A stretch of DNA of 43,627 bases, from positions 1 through 43,627 of the forward strand of contig JADNYV010000291.1 of the NCBI GenBank assembly GCA_015501055.1, written 5' to 3'. This document shows positions 1 through 10,431 of the stretch, in pieces (the first letter of the stretch is position 1; each line of letters opens with the position of its first letter). This DNA comes from Mucidula mucida (Eukaryota; Basidiomycota; Agaricomycetes; Agaricales; Physalacriaceae). The notes beneath the pieces are model-generated. The model was given only the letters and a program-made list of their open reading frames with translations. It ran no database searches and was not told where the DNA came from. Position numbers and translations under genes: made by a program.

Positions 1-167
1 TCAGCTTGCGTAGCCATCTAAGGCAACGATTCAATTACCCATAGCTTACTTATGACGCGCTTTGCCATGTAGAAGTTGATGTCGCTTGAAACTAAATTAT
101 CTGGATAGCTGCCCAGTAAACAAATACCTCAGAGGCGTAAACAACAAGCGGCTCTTTCACTATGCTC

Positions 168-693
168 CTACTGCGCCAAGGTAACGATCTGCGGTTTCCT
201 AAGCATCCAATTCCCCAACGACCCGATGGCCCAGTCGAGGAGAGGGTCGTGAGGATGCTCGTAGGACACCAGCCCGCTGATATAGACGAAACAATTGTTG
301 GGAATGACGAACACGAACCGCCGGTCGGATAACGCATTGATAAGGTTTGCAGCCGCAATGTCAAATCCCTCCGCCTGCCCTAGTCTCCCAGGAGATCTGA
401 CATAATCCTCATCGAGCCCCTCATCATTCGCTGTTGCAATGCCACTCTCCAGTATTTGATGAAAAGGAGGCGCTGGTCTTCGCCCTCGCCTAGAACGACA
501 GTACGATATAGGATGGGATCGATCCTACCGGTCGAGTGAGCAGAGGAATATATTTAAAGTTTGTTGAAATTGGCTACTATTCTCGTACTGCCTTCGAAAC
601 ATATACAAGGTTGTGTACAGACTGCCGATCGTGCATAGCAGCGATTTCCAGGATATGTCGAGCAACGATGGGAAGGTCTGGAAATGAGTTCAT
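168..693 (-). pseudogene. F-box-like family relic A (internally deleted)
   Basis: The first exon starts at 693 and encodes MNSFPDLPIVARHILEIAAM, the F-box-like N-terminus shared with copies at 15038, 31793 and 34646. It ends in VSKAVRE, where the siblings have an intron donor (gaatg/gt). Here the sequence reads gaatag, so the donor is destroyed and a stop follows. An acceptor-like tag precedes IDPILYRTVVL, as in the siblings. After that most of the body is missing: the frame jumps to the C-terminal part, recognisable as QAEGFDIAAANLI and FVYISGLVSYEH. These segments match copy C (30768-31793) best. The loss of the middle, the donor and the frame marks this as a pseudogene. The family is a basidiomycete-expanded F-box-like group of unknown targets, and that family call rests on resemblance only. 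Confidence 0.7.
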
Positions 694-803
694 AGTGTAT
701 GTCAAGGCTCTCCTCGAAGTTTTTCCAGATCTTGTTTGGGTACAGAATGCTCTACGACCGAACAGATGAACCGAGGTGATGGTGGAAGGTCAGGCGAAAT
801 TCT

Positions 804-815
804 CGGCAACTGCCG
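804..815. promoter_or_regulatory. CGGC-N4-GCCG palindrome between F-box relic A and MYND gene A
   Basis: CGGCAACTGCCG lies in the divergent promoter between the F-box-like relic (start 693) and the MYND gene (start 884). The same architecture, CGG-N6-CCG, is the kind of site bound by Gal4-type Zn2Cys6 dimers. Related copies lie upstream of the other three F-box-like genes. Confidence 0.5.
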
Positions 816-883
816 AAACTGCTTCTCCTTTAACCATATCGTCGCCCGGTGTGCGGAACCAATATACTCTGTGGTTAGCGTCT

Positions 884-1741
884 ATGTCCACCGATCCTCC
901 TAACCAGAAAGTGTATCTTCCTGTTGAGAGTCTTGATACTTGTTCTGTCTGCTCTAAGAAATACAATTTGCGTCTCTGTTCAGCATGCGGTGAAGTAAAA
1001 AGTTTTACCTTTCCATCTTAATTAGCTTTAATCATGTCTTTCAGGTTGTATATTGCTCTGGAGAGTGCCAGAAGGCCGATTGGGATAAAGGTCACAAGGA
1101 AGCCTGTGGTACGTGCATTTACCTCGCAACCCAGAATGATATCAATCTTGTTTTCAGGTAAGACGGACCGCATCGACATCGCGTCCTTCTACCCTATCCT
1201 AGCAATTTTGGAAGACGTATGTCACGCACATGCTGCTAAGGATATGCATCCCGCCCTACTACACCAAGTCATCGGGCGACCAGTAGTCTTCGGCTTTCCT
1301 GACAATACTGCAGCCAAAGTGGTTTCACTTGGCCAAGACATTCATCCTGCAGATTGCGGAAGCTCGAAGTGGTGGCCAAACGCGCCAGCGGAGAAAGCTC
1401 GGCGCAGGCTCTTGATGCGCATCATGAGGGAAGGCGAAGTGCTTCCTATCGTGACCGCGGTGTGCATCGCGCTTCTATCGACCATGTACACTACGACTTC
1501 TAGCAGAGCGACCAAGGAGTCTCAGCGCCGCGTCCGTTTGCAGTACAAGAGTTCCCCTATATCCGATTTTGGTATCGCTAAAGGCGCCGTCGATGTAAAA
1601 TGTCAGGATCAACTCGCGTACTTTGACGGGGAGAAGTTTTGGAAGGGGCAAGATCCCAACGACCAGGATCTACTTCCGCACTGTACGCGGAGATTTAGTC
1701 GAGAGGCATATGACAAGAAGATTAGGAAGAGAACGAAGTAG
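884..1741 (+). CDS. MYND zinc-finger protein A, C-terminally truncated copy
   Basis: Three exons fit: 884-994, 1045-1108 and 1158-1741. Both introns are GT-AG. The start at 884 gives MSTDPPNQKVYLP, matching the start of paralogue B at 32226. The MYND zinc ligands are C-x2-C (TCSVCSKK), C-x2-C (LCSACGE), then YCSGEC and HKEAC. MYND fingers usually bind proline-rich partner peptides. Exon 3 (KTDRIDIASFYPILAILEDV) matches paralogue B until DFGIAKGAVDVKCQDQLAYF. After QDPNDQD the frame runs into an unrelated tail ending in KKIRKRTK, where B continues for about 200 more residues. The copy therefore carries a large 3' deletion and frameshift. It may still make a short MYND protein of about 250 residues, or it may be a pseudogene. 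Confidence 0.7.
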
Positions 1742-2543
1742 GATGATCAAACATCGAAGTATGGCATACGTGTCATGTCCATCATAGTTAGCGTCTCAAC
1801 TCGGTAATCACATGAAATATGAGTATTTCGCGGCGCGCCTGCCATCTGCCACGCCACATTTTAGTTACAGTCCACGCTCACGCGTCCAGCCGACGCGCTC
1901 GCGGTTGCCGAGGGAATGTCACGTTTGAGGTGGACAGCAAGGAAGTATACTACTCGGCTGGGTACCGAAGGCACTGGCTGAGATGTAAGGACGGCTACTA
2001 CTTTGGGTAACTTTTTCGGATCTTCGGGTCGGATATTGCTCGTTATGGAAAGCTTACGTACACAAGAACACGCATCTTCCTGACCATCAGGCTCAATTTA
2101 GCCCAGATTTAGCCTGGTATCTACCTGCTCTATGCACGCCAAAAGGACCCCCCATGATTCATAATTCAATGACCCGAGGTGGGGTTGGGTTTTAAGTCGC
2201 GAGTTCGCCCACTGCCACTGCTGCTTGAGCTTTGCTGAGGCTACGAGTGCTAACGACAGCTTACTCGTTTCACGCCAGTTGAAGCGCATTTCTCGTAACC
2301 TTTGTCGGAACGGTAGCATAATCCTGGCCTCGCCGTACTCACTTCTTCGCTTATGGCCTAATTTTAGTCCTTGCGACTGGCAGCTACTTACCCTGGGAGT
2401 CCAACACGCGGTCTTTCATCAAAAAGGTGGCTGTACTTTGGGGCCATGAAACATCGTCTACACGTGCTGATTCGACAAGGCTTTAAACACTGACAGAAGC
2501 TCAGTGCAGACCTAGCTTTCCATCTTTCCATCTTACGACCATC
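1742..2543. other. Intergenic stretch, no gene recognised
   Basis: I see only short open frames with no family signature, no convincing splice-linked exons and no tRNA. The last 60 bases before 2544 are pyrimidine-rich, ending in ccatctttccatcttacgacc. That resembles a typical agaricomycete 5' leader for the next gene. Confidence 0.5.
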
Positions 2544-3751
2544 ATGTCCTCAATCGCCTACCTCGTCGATGACCGCGACCCCGACGTCAAGTATCTTTGT
2601 TCCACCACTCATGTCAGCGAAGATCACCACGCCAATTTCTATGAAGACACTTCGTCTACGGTAGCAAACGGTACTGACTGCAGCGATGGTTGGTTCCAGT
2701 ACACGTTCAACGGCAAGACCTTCACTTGCGCTCTGTACTCGCATCGTTACTAACTAACTTTTAGGCACAGCGGTGGACATTCCTGTTAGCTACAGTCAGC
2801 CCACAACGAACTACAGCCTTACTCTCGACGGCAACGAAGTCGTTGCAAACCATTCCTCGTTGACGGATCTCTCCGATGAGGAACATACAATCGTCTACGC
2901 CACCGCTGCCAATGCGTCGTTATCCCCTACGTTCGACTTCCTCTCGGTTGTCGCTGGGAGCAGGACGAAGATGAAGGGCCGCAATGTCATAGTCGACGAC
3001 GGAGACAGCGCGATAACTTACAGTGGCGACGGGTGGCGATCCAGCGTCATGGAGCCGTTCACCTTCCCGGACGGGCGTGGCGTTTATAAAGATACCCTCC
3101 ATTTCACGAGGCAGGTTGGCGATACCTTGTCCTTTGAGTTCGCAGGTACATTTGAATCAGAGGCGCGTCGTCTGGTGACTCATTGCCATTTACAGGATCG
3201 TCGTTATACATTTACGCTCTGCTGCCATTTTCGCAGAACGGAAGCGTGAGCGTCAAGGAATGCGTCGAAGGACCCGAGGTTGGCGCGATATGCACCACAT
3301 TCGGTAATCTCTCCAATAATCATACGGACTCGTCAGGCGTGGAATTGATTGGCGGCATGGGTGGATTTCCTGCCGGAGTGAACAAGGCGACGCTGAGCAT
3401 CGATAAAGTTAGGGACGCCTATTCCATCGGATTCGATTTCGTGACCTACGAGGCCACCTTCGATAGTATCGATGCTATTCCTACAGTGCGAAAATCCAAC
3501 AAGCATGTTGGCGCCATTGTTGGAGGAGTCATCGGAGGGCTTGCTTTCATCGCTTTGGTGATCTTTGCCTTTGTGTGGTGGCGTCGAAGAGGTCAACCCA
3601 AAGGTTCGCGTTTTTCATTTACCAAGAAGAAGTCTCTTGCTTGTAAGTTCGTGGAAATGTTGTCTCGCGTCGCATGACTGATATAGTTCTAGAAGTCGGA
3701 GGTACAGGTGCCCCTACAGACTCAGCGGAGATGGAGAAGGAAGGTTATTAG
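2544..3751 (+). CDS. Single-pass membrane protein with extracellular beta-type domain
   Basis: Proposed exons are 2544-2712, 2765-3145, 3196-3603 and 3687-3751. The first intron needs a GC donor (g/gcaaga at 2713) and ends in ctaactaacttttag; a GC-AG intron of 52 nt is the only choice that keeps the frame. The ectodomain has NGT, NHS, NAS and NHT glycosylation sites and segments such as YSLTLDGNEV and TLSFEFAGSSLYIYALLPF. That pattern is common in uncharacterised agaricomycete surface proteins. A membrane segment follows (GAIVGGVIGGLAFIALVIFA), then WWRRR and a basic cytosolic tail. The N-terminus (MSSIAYLVDDRD) is not a classical signal peptide. The last splice is uncertain: skipping it ends the protein near KKKSLA. 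Function unknown; a surface sensor or adhesin role is only a guess. Confidence 0.6.
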
Positions 3752-4716
3752 AGCTGCCTGCATCTCTTCGCTTTATACGTGTTATCATTACTTCGAGCCG
3801 CTGCTGTGTACGTTGGGGAGAGTCTCATCTGCCAATGATTTCAGTTTTGACGTCCCAAACGCTTTGAACGCTGACCCAAGTCTCCGCCGTACAGTCCTTG
3901 AGATAAAAGAACACACCTAGTTTTTGCCTAATTTGTCGAAGATCGTGGTACATCGCCGTGTTATAGTCAAAGTCATAAGCGCAATTGATCTTGTCATTGC
4001 CACGGGTAGATTCAATATCTCTATCCGAGTTCGGGTCGTTGGAGTGGAGAGTTACTAGTTACCAGCCTCATCCAGCCCAAGTCGCGCCAGCGACTTCCAA
4101 ACAATTCAAGATGTGTTCAAGAGTAACAGGGTTTCTACGGCCAATGCACAGAGGCTGAATCACATGCGAACAAATAAGTATCTGTGCACACACGGGAAGC
4201 TGACAGGCCCTTAACCGGAATTTGCCGAAACCTTTTCCTTCCGACCACAAACCTCAGAATCATGTATATGGGGTAACATCGTGTGCAGAACCTCAAGCTC
4301 AAAAGATACCATACCTGACCCAAACATACATACCGGATGATTCGAGCATGCGGTCTTCTTCCTGTGACTGGCGATTCGGCGATTTTTTACGCCGCAAGCC
4401 TGTCTGACATTTCATTCATGCAACAAGGATAGGAAACGGCCTCTATTTGGACATCCTTGTGGCTGATACGGCGTGGCAGTCTTGAGACGGCCATTTCATC
4501 TAGCCTTTCGTATTACTGAGGCTAAACATCGGTGAGTATTTATCCATACGACGATCTAGGATTGGTGCCCTGATGTGTCCCCGCAGAAAGCCATTCTTTA
4601 CTTATGACGAATCCATCAAACAAGTCATGGCCGTAATCAACATCGTGAGCACCTGTTGATCCCGGCTCTTGACTTACGCGAGCACATGTCGGTTTCTTGA
4701 CATGTCAAGCCTATGG
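3752..4716. other. Intergenic stretch, no gene recognised
   Basis: This ~960-bp region holds only short overlapping open frames on both strands without recognisable domains. It ends at the promoter of the AA9 gene. No repeat or RNA gene was recognised. Confidence 0.4.
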
Positions 4717-4733
4717 GCGGACTAAACTCGCGT
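4717..4733 (+). promoter_or_regulatory. Conserved AA9 promoter element (copy A)
   Basis: GCGGACTAAACTCGCGT lies 78 bp before the AA9 start. The identical 17-mer is found 81 bp before the start of the second AA9 gene (35849-35865, other strand). A second shared block, AAGGTATTTAAAC at 4759-4771 (AAGGTATCTAAAC in the other copy), sits where a TATA-like element would be. Confidence 0.6.
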
Positions 4734-4810
4734 TACAACACGGCAATGTATGCACATCAAGGTATTTAAACGTTTCCGACACGCACAATTTTCCAGGCAA
4801 CTCCCTCAAG

Positions 4811-5735
4811 ATGAAGCTCTTCACTACTCTCTTAGTTCCTCTGTTCATTCAGGCGGTTTCTGCCCATTGTCAGTGCCGCTGGTAGTCGCCCAACTCTGCT
4901 TGACGATCATTGTACTTTACAGACATATGGACTACACTCGTCACCTCTACAACAAGTACCAGTGCAGCGGTTCGCATGCCTGTCAACAATTCGCCAGTGC
5001 AGGATGTCACGTCCAAGGACATCACCTGCAATGCTAACCCGGGCGTCGCGACTCAGACAGTATCGGTCGCCGCTGGCAGCACTGTCGGCTTCGTTCTCGA
5101 CAACACGTTGTACCACCAAGGACCAGCCGCCATATACCTGGGGAAGGCTCCTTCGACCGCCGCAGCATGGGACGGGAGTGGCGCAAATTGGTTCAAGGTA
5201 AGTATACACAGGTCGCTCGGGCGATAGACTCAGGTGCCAAATTCACATAGATTGCCGAATGGGGCGCGACATTCAACCCTTTCGGATTCACCGATTTCAA
5301 CCTCAACGCACTGAACACAACTATTCCCGCTAGTGTTCCTGCCGGCGAGGTATGTACTATGCGCCCGTCATCATGGTAGAACGAAGTTCCCTCTTATGTC
5401 ACTCCGCAGTACCTCCTCCGCATTGAACAAGTAGGGCTGCACGTCGCTGGCGCGCCGCAATGGTACATCTCTTGTGCTCAAATCGCGATCACCGGTGGGG
5501 GATCTGCAAACCCTACCAAGGTCTCCATTCCTGGATATGTCGCTGCGAATGATGAGCCGCGCATTAATGGCCGTATTCCGTGAGACCTGAAGCCGCGTAG
5601 ACCCAAGTCTTACAGTGAACATCTACTATCCGACCCCGACGGCGTATAAGGTCGAGTGCATCAGCCTCTTGAGGGAGCAGTGTGAGCTGAAGTACTGTTT
5701 GATAGGTCCCGGGACCAGCCGTGTTCAGAGGATGA
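4811..5735 (+). CDS. AA9 lytic polysaccharide monooxygenase A
   Basis: This is a secreted copper enzyme that oxidatively cleaves cellulose. Exons: 4811-4868, 4923-5197, 5251-5349, 5410-5551, 5601-5650 and 5706-5735, giving 217 residues. An 18-residue signal peptide (MKLFTTLLVPLFIQAVSA) precedes mature His1 (HYIWTTLV), the copper N-terminal histidine. The second histidine is in [16 protein letters not shown] and the axial tyrosine in PQWYISCAQ. The C-terminal motif is VPGPAVFRG. No cellulose-binding module is present. Intron 4 (5552-5600) begins AT instead of GT (aatg/atgagc), where paralogue B has gtgagc. If it is not spliced, translation stops at 5583 (IPGYVAANDEPRINGRIP) and the PGP tail is lost. 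Paralogue B at 34862-35768 shares all intron positions. Confidence 0.85.
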
Positions 5736-6482
5736 GAGATTTCAGTCCATATCTTGCACATACCGTCTCAAGTCGAGTCAAATTCAAGGGTTTCCTCATT
5801 TGGTCCAGGTTCCTCCTCCCACAAGTTGCGAAAGCCCAAGTTGGTGCCCTCCGCCACCAGAGCAAAAAATGAAGTTTAGGCTCGCCCACGAGTGCATGCC
5901 ACCTAGTATACGAGTATTTACAACTACGACGGCTCACCCTAACCTACACTAACCCTAACCGGCGCCACATCAATTACCAATTTTGGCATTTTCATGGCGC
6001 GGCAGTCACATGCGCCCGGGTGTGCGTGTGCACCCTCGAGTGTGAGTGTGCACGGTCTGACCCGGTGCAAATGTGGTGATAGTTGTAAACACTCCTAGTA
6101 TTCCGTACTAGTCATTGTTGACTCTTTCGATTTCTCGGCCTCCGCTCTCCAATGGCGTATAACAGTCTCGGGGGGCAATCATCAGCTTGTTTTATAGCAC
6201 TTTTGTGTGTGAATGTGGCTATCTGAGTGGTCACGGACTCTAACACCTTTGTGTAAATGTGGCTGTCTGTCGGTGTGCGGCGTTATAAGGATATAGATGC
6301 GGACTTTCCTAGAATCCTTACAAATCTATCGCATTATTGTAGGTGTCGCGACCCATCCCATGATTTGTATTTCGTTGTCAATCTTCAGCCCTTTTTGGAT
6401 TCTCCTCGTTTACGGCTCCAGCATGGCGTCAGAAAACCGACCGTGATTCAAGTAACACATTACACAGAATCAAGGACGAGAA
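5736..6482. other. Intergenic stretch with a telomere-like motif and GT-rich DNA
   Basis: No gene is recognised. The stretch contains a short CCCTAACC-type array (5937-5960) followed by GT-rich sequence around 6008-6055 (gggtgtgcgtgtgcacc, gagtgtgagtgtgcac). The sequence after about 6250 has only weak open frames. Confidence 0.4.
5937..5960. repeat. Short telomere-like repeat (CCCTAA-type)
   Basis: ccctaacc, tacactaa and ccctaacc follow each other within 24 bases. CCCTAA/TTAGGG is the usual fungal telomere unit. Two perfect units separated by a variant resemble an interstitial telomere scar, but the tract is short enough to be chance. Confidence 0.4.
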
Positions 6483-7964
6483 TCACATCATATTTCCTCT
6501 GTCCGTATTGTCATGTATCTTGGATCGTCTCTGGACCAAAGCCTTCCGTGCAACCTCCTCCTCAGCCGTATACACCGAAACCACGGATGACTTCCTCTCG
6601 ACCCCACTTTCCTTCTCCTCTAAACCGTGCGTGGTCACCCCCGAGTCAAGCTCCCCGTTTACAACCTTGTTATCCTCAAGGGAGTCCTTGTCAGTTTGAA
6701 CGTCGCCCAGCACCGTGCTTATGCCGGACTCGGGCTCGCCACTTAGCTCGCCCCCAGCCCGCGATGTCCAATCAGCGCCATCCATCATCTTCGTGCGACG
6801 CTTGGATCGTCTCATAGTAGGCTCGGGAGTCAAACGATCTGGTACTTGCGACGGTAGGAATATTTGGGCTGGCGACTTAAGACCACCCAGGGCACCCATA
6901 ATATTCGCCCTAAGCGAATTCGTCCACCCACCCGTTGTCGCCTCTGGAATATCCAGATATCGTTGATCAGGGGAAGGAACTGGTGGTGGCGTGAGATGGC
7001 GATGCTGCTCCTCCATGTTTACAAACTCTCCAGCATGCATACGAATCGCCGAAGAATCCTCCTTCATCCTCCATGGCACTGCGAGCCCTTTCCCACTCGA
7101 CAGACATAGGAATCTTGGTCGGTCCTGAGTCGTACGGGGCGTACCAAACTCATTTGGTAACAAAGCCGACTGGGAATTGTAAGGAGTTTGACCGGTCATG
7201 GAAGGCATACTGAGCGAAGACTGGAAGGAGCCCATACTGGACGACGGATTTGAAGGGAAGGAATCAACTGCCATTTGCGGCGGAACAGCATATGGCGAGA
7301 TGGGAACAGGTGTAGGCGAGGCGTACGCATACGGCGCTGGGATCACCGGCAGTGGGTAAGCCACGCTCTCTCGCAAGACAGGTGGGACTGTGCCAATCTC
7401 TTCATCCAGACGACGCTTCGGTTCGCCAGCATCGCGATCCCCGGTCGGTTCCCAGATATTTATTTTCTCTGGATCGCTGGGTGGAACAGTGGGCGTCCAA
7501 TCCTCCAGATCGTGTTTCCAAAAGCCTTTTTTGGCAGAACGGCGGCTACGGAGGCACCACGCTACGACAGCTGCGCCGATGGCCATAAGGAGTATGGCTG
7601 CAAGGATAATCCCGATGTAGAACGGCGGGGAGCGTGTGCTAAGGGCGGGACTTGGGCTGAGTGGAGGTGTGGGATATGAGAAAGCAGTAGCTGCCGCAAC
7701 AGGGACAGAGAGCGAAGTGCCAGAGAAGGTCGTCGATGTGGTCGGCGCGCTAGTGACGGACGAGGAACTGATGGCGGACATCGTCGTCTCTACCGGCAAA
7801 GTGGATGTCGTACTCAACGCCGTAAATGACGTCTGAGCCAAGCTAGGCATCCCAGCCATCGCATCCACCGCCGCCACGTATTGGAATCCCATTCCTGGCT
7901 CCACGATTATGCGACCCGTGTGGGCGCGTAGTTTATGTATGTGCATAGAAATGTAGCTGGTCAC
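6483..7964 (-). CDS. Ser/Thr-rich single-pass membrane protein
   Basis: One long exon of up to 493 residues. Residues ~46-112 are Ser/Thr/Pro-rich (for example TSAPTTSTTFSGTS) and look like an O-glycosylated extracellular stalk. Residues ~115-138 (FYIGIILAAILLMAIGAAVV) form a membrane helix, followed by RSRRSAKKG as a stop-transfer signal. The long cytosolic tail is Pro/Ser-rich (VIPAPYAYASPTPVPISPY) with an acidic, Glu-rich end. No signal peptide is visible at the N-terminus, and a TATA-like ctataaag lies only ~25 bp upstream of 7964. The true start may therefore be an inner Met (7946 or 7892) or an unseen upstream exon. The layout resembles fungal membrane sensors of the Wsc/Mid2 type, but no cysteine-rich sensor domain is present. 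Function unknown. Confidence 0.65.
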   Translation of the reverse strand: MTSYISMHIHKLRAHTGRIIVEPGMGFQYVAAVDAMAGMPSLAQTSFTALSTTSTLPVETTMSAISSSSVTSAPTTSTTFSGTSLSVPVAAATAFSYPTPPLSPSPALSTRSPPFYIGIILAAILLMAIGAAVVAWCLRSRRSAKKGFWKHDLEDWTPTVPPSDPEKINIWEPTGDRDAGEPKRRLDEEIGTVPPVLRESVAYPLPVIPAPYAYASPTPVPISPYAVPPQMAVDSFPSNPSSSMGSFQSSLSMPSMTGQTPYNSQSALLPNEFGTPRTTQDRPRFLCLSSGKGLAVPWRMKEDSSAIRMHAGEFVNMEEQHRHLTPPPVPSPDQRYLDIPEATTGGWTNSLRANIMGALGGLKSPAQIFLPSQVPDRLTPEPTMRRSKRRTKMMDGADWTSRAGGELSGEPESGISTVLGDVQTDKDSLEDNKVVNGELDSGVTTHGLEEKESGVERKSSVVSVYTAEEEVARKALVQRRSKIHDNTDRGNMM

Positions 7965-8449
7965 TGTTCAGCACGATGTCGGCGACTTTATAGCGGACTA
8001 GTCACCTGGAAAAGACCTCTACAACGAGTATTAGACGACCAGCAAAGGCGATAAAGCAAAGCTTGCCTAGTAATAGGAAAATATGTAGTATAAAGCGTGT
8101 TTTTCTGCTAGGCCGTCATCAGTCGCCTGCTTTCTCGCCATGGAGGACGATGAACTCGCCTATTAGAGCTGCCAGAGCCGTATTATCGGATAGAATAGAC
8201 GAAGTGTGGACAAGTCACCAGAGCTGCCAGCGCGATGATGGTGGTAGAAAGGAAAGTTGGAAACCCATTTTAGGGTTTACTTTGGTAGCGCCACGCACGT
8301 GATGCAACCGTAATCTATAAGGCTTCGATCTACTTGCGACCTGGGCTTAGTTTTCAAAGTGATAATTCGACATCGAACTTGCATCCAACCCAATTACATT
8401 GAAATACATGCACTACATACCCCAGCAGTGATTTAGCAAAATTCAACTC
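7965..8449. other. Intergenic stretch, no gene recognised
   Basis: It contains the likely core promoter of the minus-strand membrane protein gene (TATA-like element at 7989-7996 on the minus strand). The rest is the downstream flank of the MFS transporter, whose stop is at 8450. No other signal was seen. Confidence 0.4.
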
Positions 8450-10431
8450 TCAAATGAGATACCTAAACCCAGATGCCTGCTGCTCCTTCGTCGGTGCGCT
8501 GCGCTTTTCGTCAAGCCCTCGGTCAAGGATCGCATTCTGCTTCCTGAGGTACCACCGCGTGAGGGTTGCACACAGAATGGCGGCGACGCCAGACGCGAGG
8601 TTGACGGAGAACGCGGCGAGGTACCGTGGGGATGCCTTGTACAAGTATGTCGTCCAGACTGACCAATCAGAAATGAGGCAAAGTTTACAGACACAGACAG
8701 AAGGGCGACGCACTATTAGGTGTATTACACACTGCGTTAATGAGCGAAATGGCAGCGGCTCGTTTCACGGCGGGCTGTGTAATACTTCCTGCGATCCAGG
8801 AGAGGATGACAGCCGTGGCGCCGTAGAAGGATCCAGGCATCAACATCATAGCGACATCTGACAAAATTAGCCACAGCGTGAAGTGCAGCTGGGGGGACGT
8901 ACATCGCGCGGCAGTGTTCAACGTCGATAGCGCTATAATATTTGCGATGATGGTGAACACAAGAGGGACGACGATGTGTAAGTATCGTTCTTGTGTCTGT
9001 GTAGGTGGGTGAGACATAGGCGAAAGAGGAGGAGAGGCAATGATACCTTGTCGGAGTGGAAACCATTGACGATCATGATTACCACGCAGAGCAGGTATGG
9101 AGGGGCGGTGAGTACGTAGGTGATGTTGCGACTGTGTAAGAGTTAGCGTATATACAGCCTTTATAATGAAACAACTAACCTGTATCCCAAAGTGCTCACA
9201 ACGGAGGGGAAGAAGCTGACCACAGCGGCGGCAATATACGTCTGAAATGGTGTCAATTTCTGAAGGAGTGGAGGCGCATGCACATACCATATACAACGTC
9301 GCCATGAGAAGCCAAGTCTTCGGGTCCGTCACAGCCAACACGAACGCCTGCATACCCGTCAGCTCCTCCTTGTGATCCTTCTGCCCTTGGTCAAGCTCAA
9401 AGTTCCACGAGATCCACTCCCTCTCGGCATCAGTGAGTCCTTTGGTAGTGGCGGGGTTATTTGGCAGGAACAACATAAAGATCAAAGCAAGTCCAACGGT
9501 AGCAGCTCCTTCAATAATGAACAGCTAGTTCATTAATCAGTATCATATTTGATGCGATACACAATGACATACCCATCGCCAACCCTCGAGACCATGCTGA
9601 CCGTCGGCTTTGAGAATCGCAATGGCGAAGAGACCACCGAACGCGTTTCCCAATTGAGAGCCAGAATAAAGGAGCGCGACACGCGTCGTGTACTGTCTCC
9701 GATTGTAGAACGTTGACAGGTAGTGCAGAGCTCCCCTAACACCGGTATGAGCACGCGCCTGGAGATTGAGCGAAGACAGAAACTCACGGGAAAAAGACAG
9801 CCTCCACAAAGCCCAAGAAGAAACGGCAGACCACCAGTCCGGAAAAGTCGTGTACGGCGCCCGTCGCGGCGGATATCACGCCCCATAATGCCATCGCCAG
9901 GCAAACTGCGTTGTCAGGGCTCTGAGACGAAAGAGGGATGAGATGGCTTACTGTACACGGCCGGGCGATTGATTTTTCCTACGATGATTGTGGACGGAAC
10001 TTGCATCAGGATCTGGATCCGAATTTCAATTGGGGTGCGGGGCTCCATGGGGGGGGGGGGGGGGGGAAACACGTACGTATCCGACAAAGAGCAGACTGAT
10101 ACACGTCTGGTATTGCACGTCTGTGAGGTTGAGGTCTTGCTCGAGGTTTGCGAGTTTGGCGGCGGCGATGTTCTGTCGATCCAGGTAGTTCAGGATACTG
10201 TCAAGCGCCATTAGATGGAAGGGAAAGAGGTAAAAGAGGTTGTGGGACGTACTACATGATGATCATCGCTGGCATAATGAGAATGTCAATCTTAAGCGTC
10301 GCTTTCCTCCCAACCGTCGCGTACTCTTCAGGCGTCAGAGACGCGAGAGACGCGGGCATAACATGTCCGCCTTGAGCTGCTGTCTCGACACGGGAATCCT
10401 CGTACACGCTGGTCTTCTCCATATCAGCCAT
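8450..10431 (-). CDS. MFS anion:cation symporter (Dal5/DgoT class)
   Basis: Eleven exons keep the frame: 10431-10253, 10197-10077, 10012-9952, 9905-9788, 9735-9573, 9524-9288, 9241-9180, 9131-9047, 8996-8903, 8857-8714 and 8658-8450. They give 490 residues with 12 predicted membrane spans. Family signatures include ILNYLDRQNIAAAKL in TM1, FVGYILMQVPSTIIVGKI, VVCRFFLGFVEAVFFPGALH, LYSGSQLGNAFGGLFA, GWRWLFIIEG and GYSRNITYVLTAPPYLL. This is the anion:cation symporter branch, which includes yeast Dal5 and Tna1 and bacterial DgoT. Members import carboxylates, so an aldonate or uronate is a plausible substrate here. The start is 185 bp from the divergent Zn2Cys6 regulator. Membrane location is expected to be the plasma membrane. 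The substrate itself cannot be read from sequence. Confidence 0.88.
10049..10066. repeat. G18 homopolymer inside a transporter intron
   Basis: Eighteen consecutive G (C on the sense strand) lie in intron 2 (10013-10076) of the MFS gene, about 10 nt from the 5' splice site. The tract is a slippage hotspot and could form a G-quadruplex in the template. The exact length may be a sequencing artefact. Confidence 0.8.

Noticed and set aside
1819..2010. Small plus-strand frame of 63 codons
   Set aside because: No homology, no splice partner and no promoter context that would support a gene.
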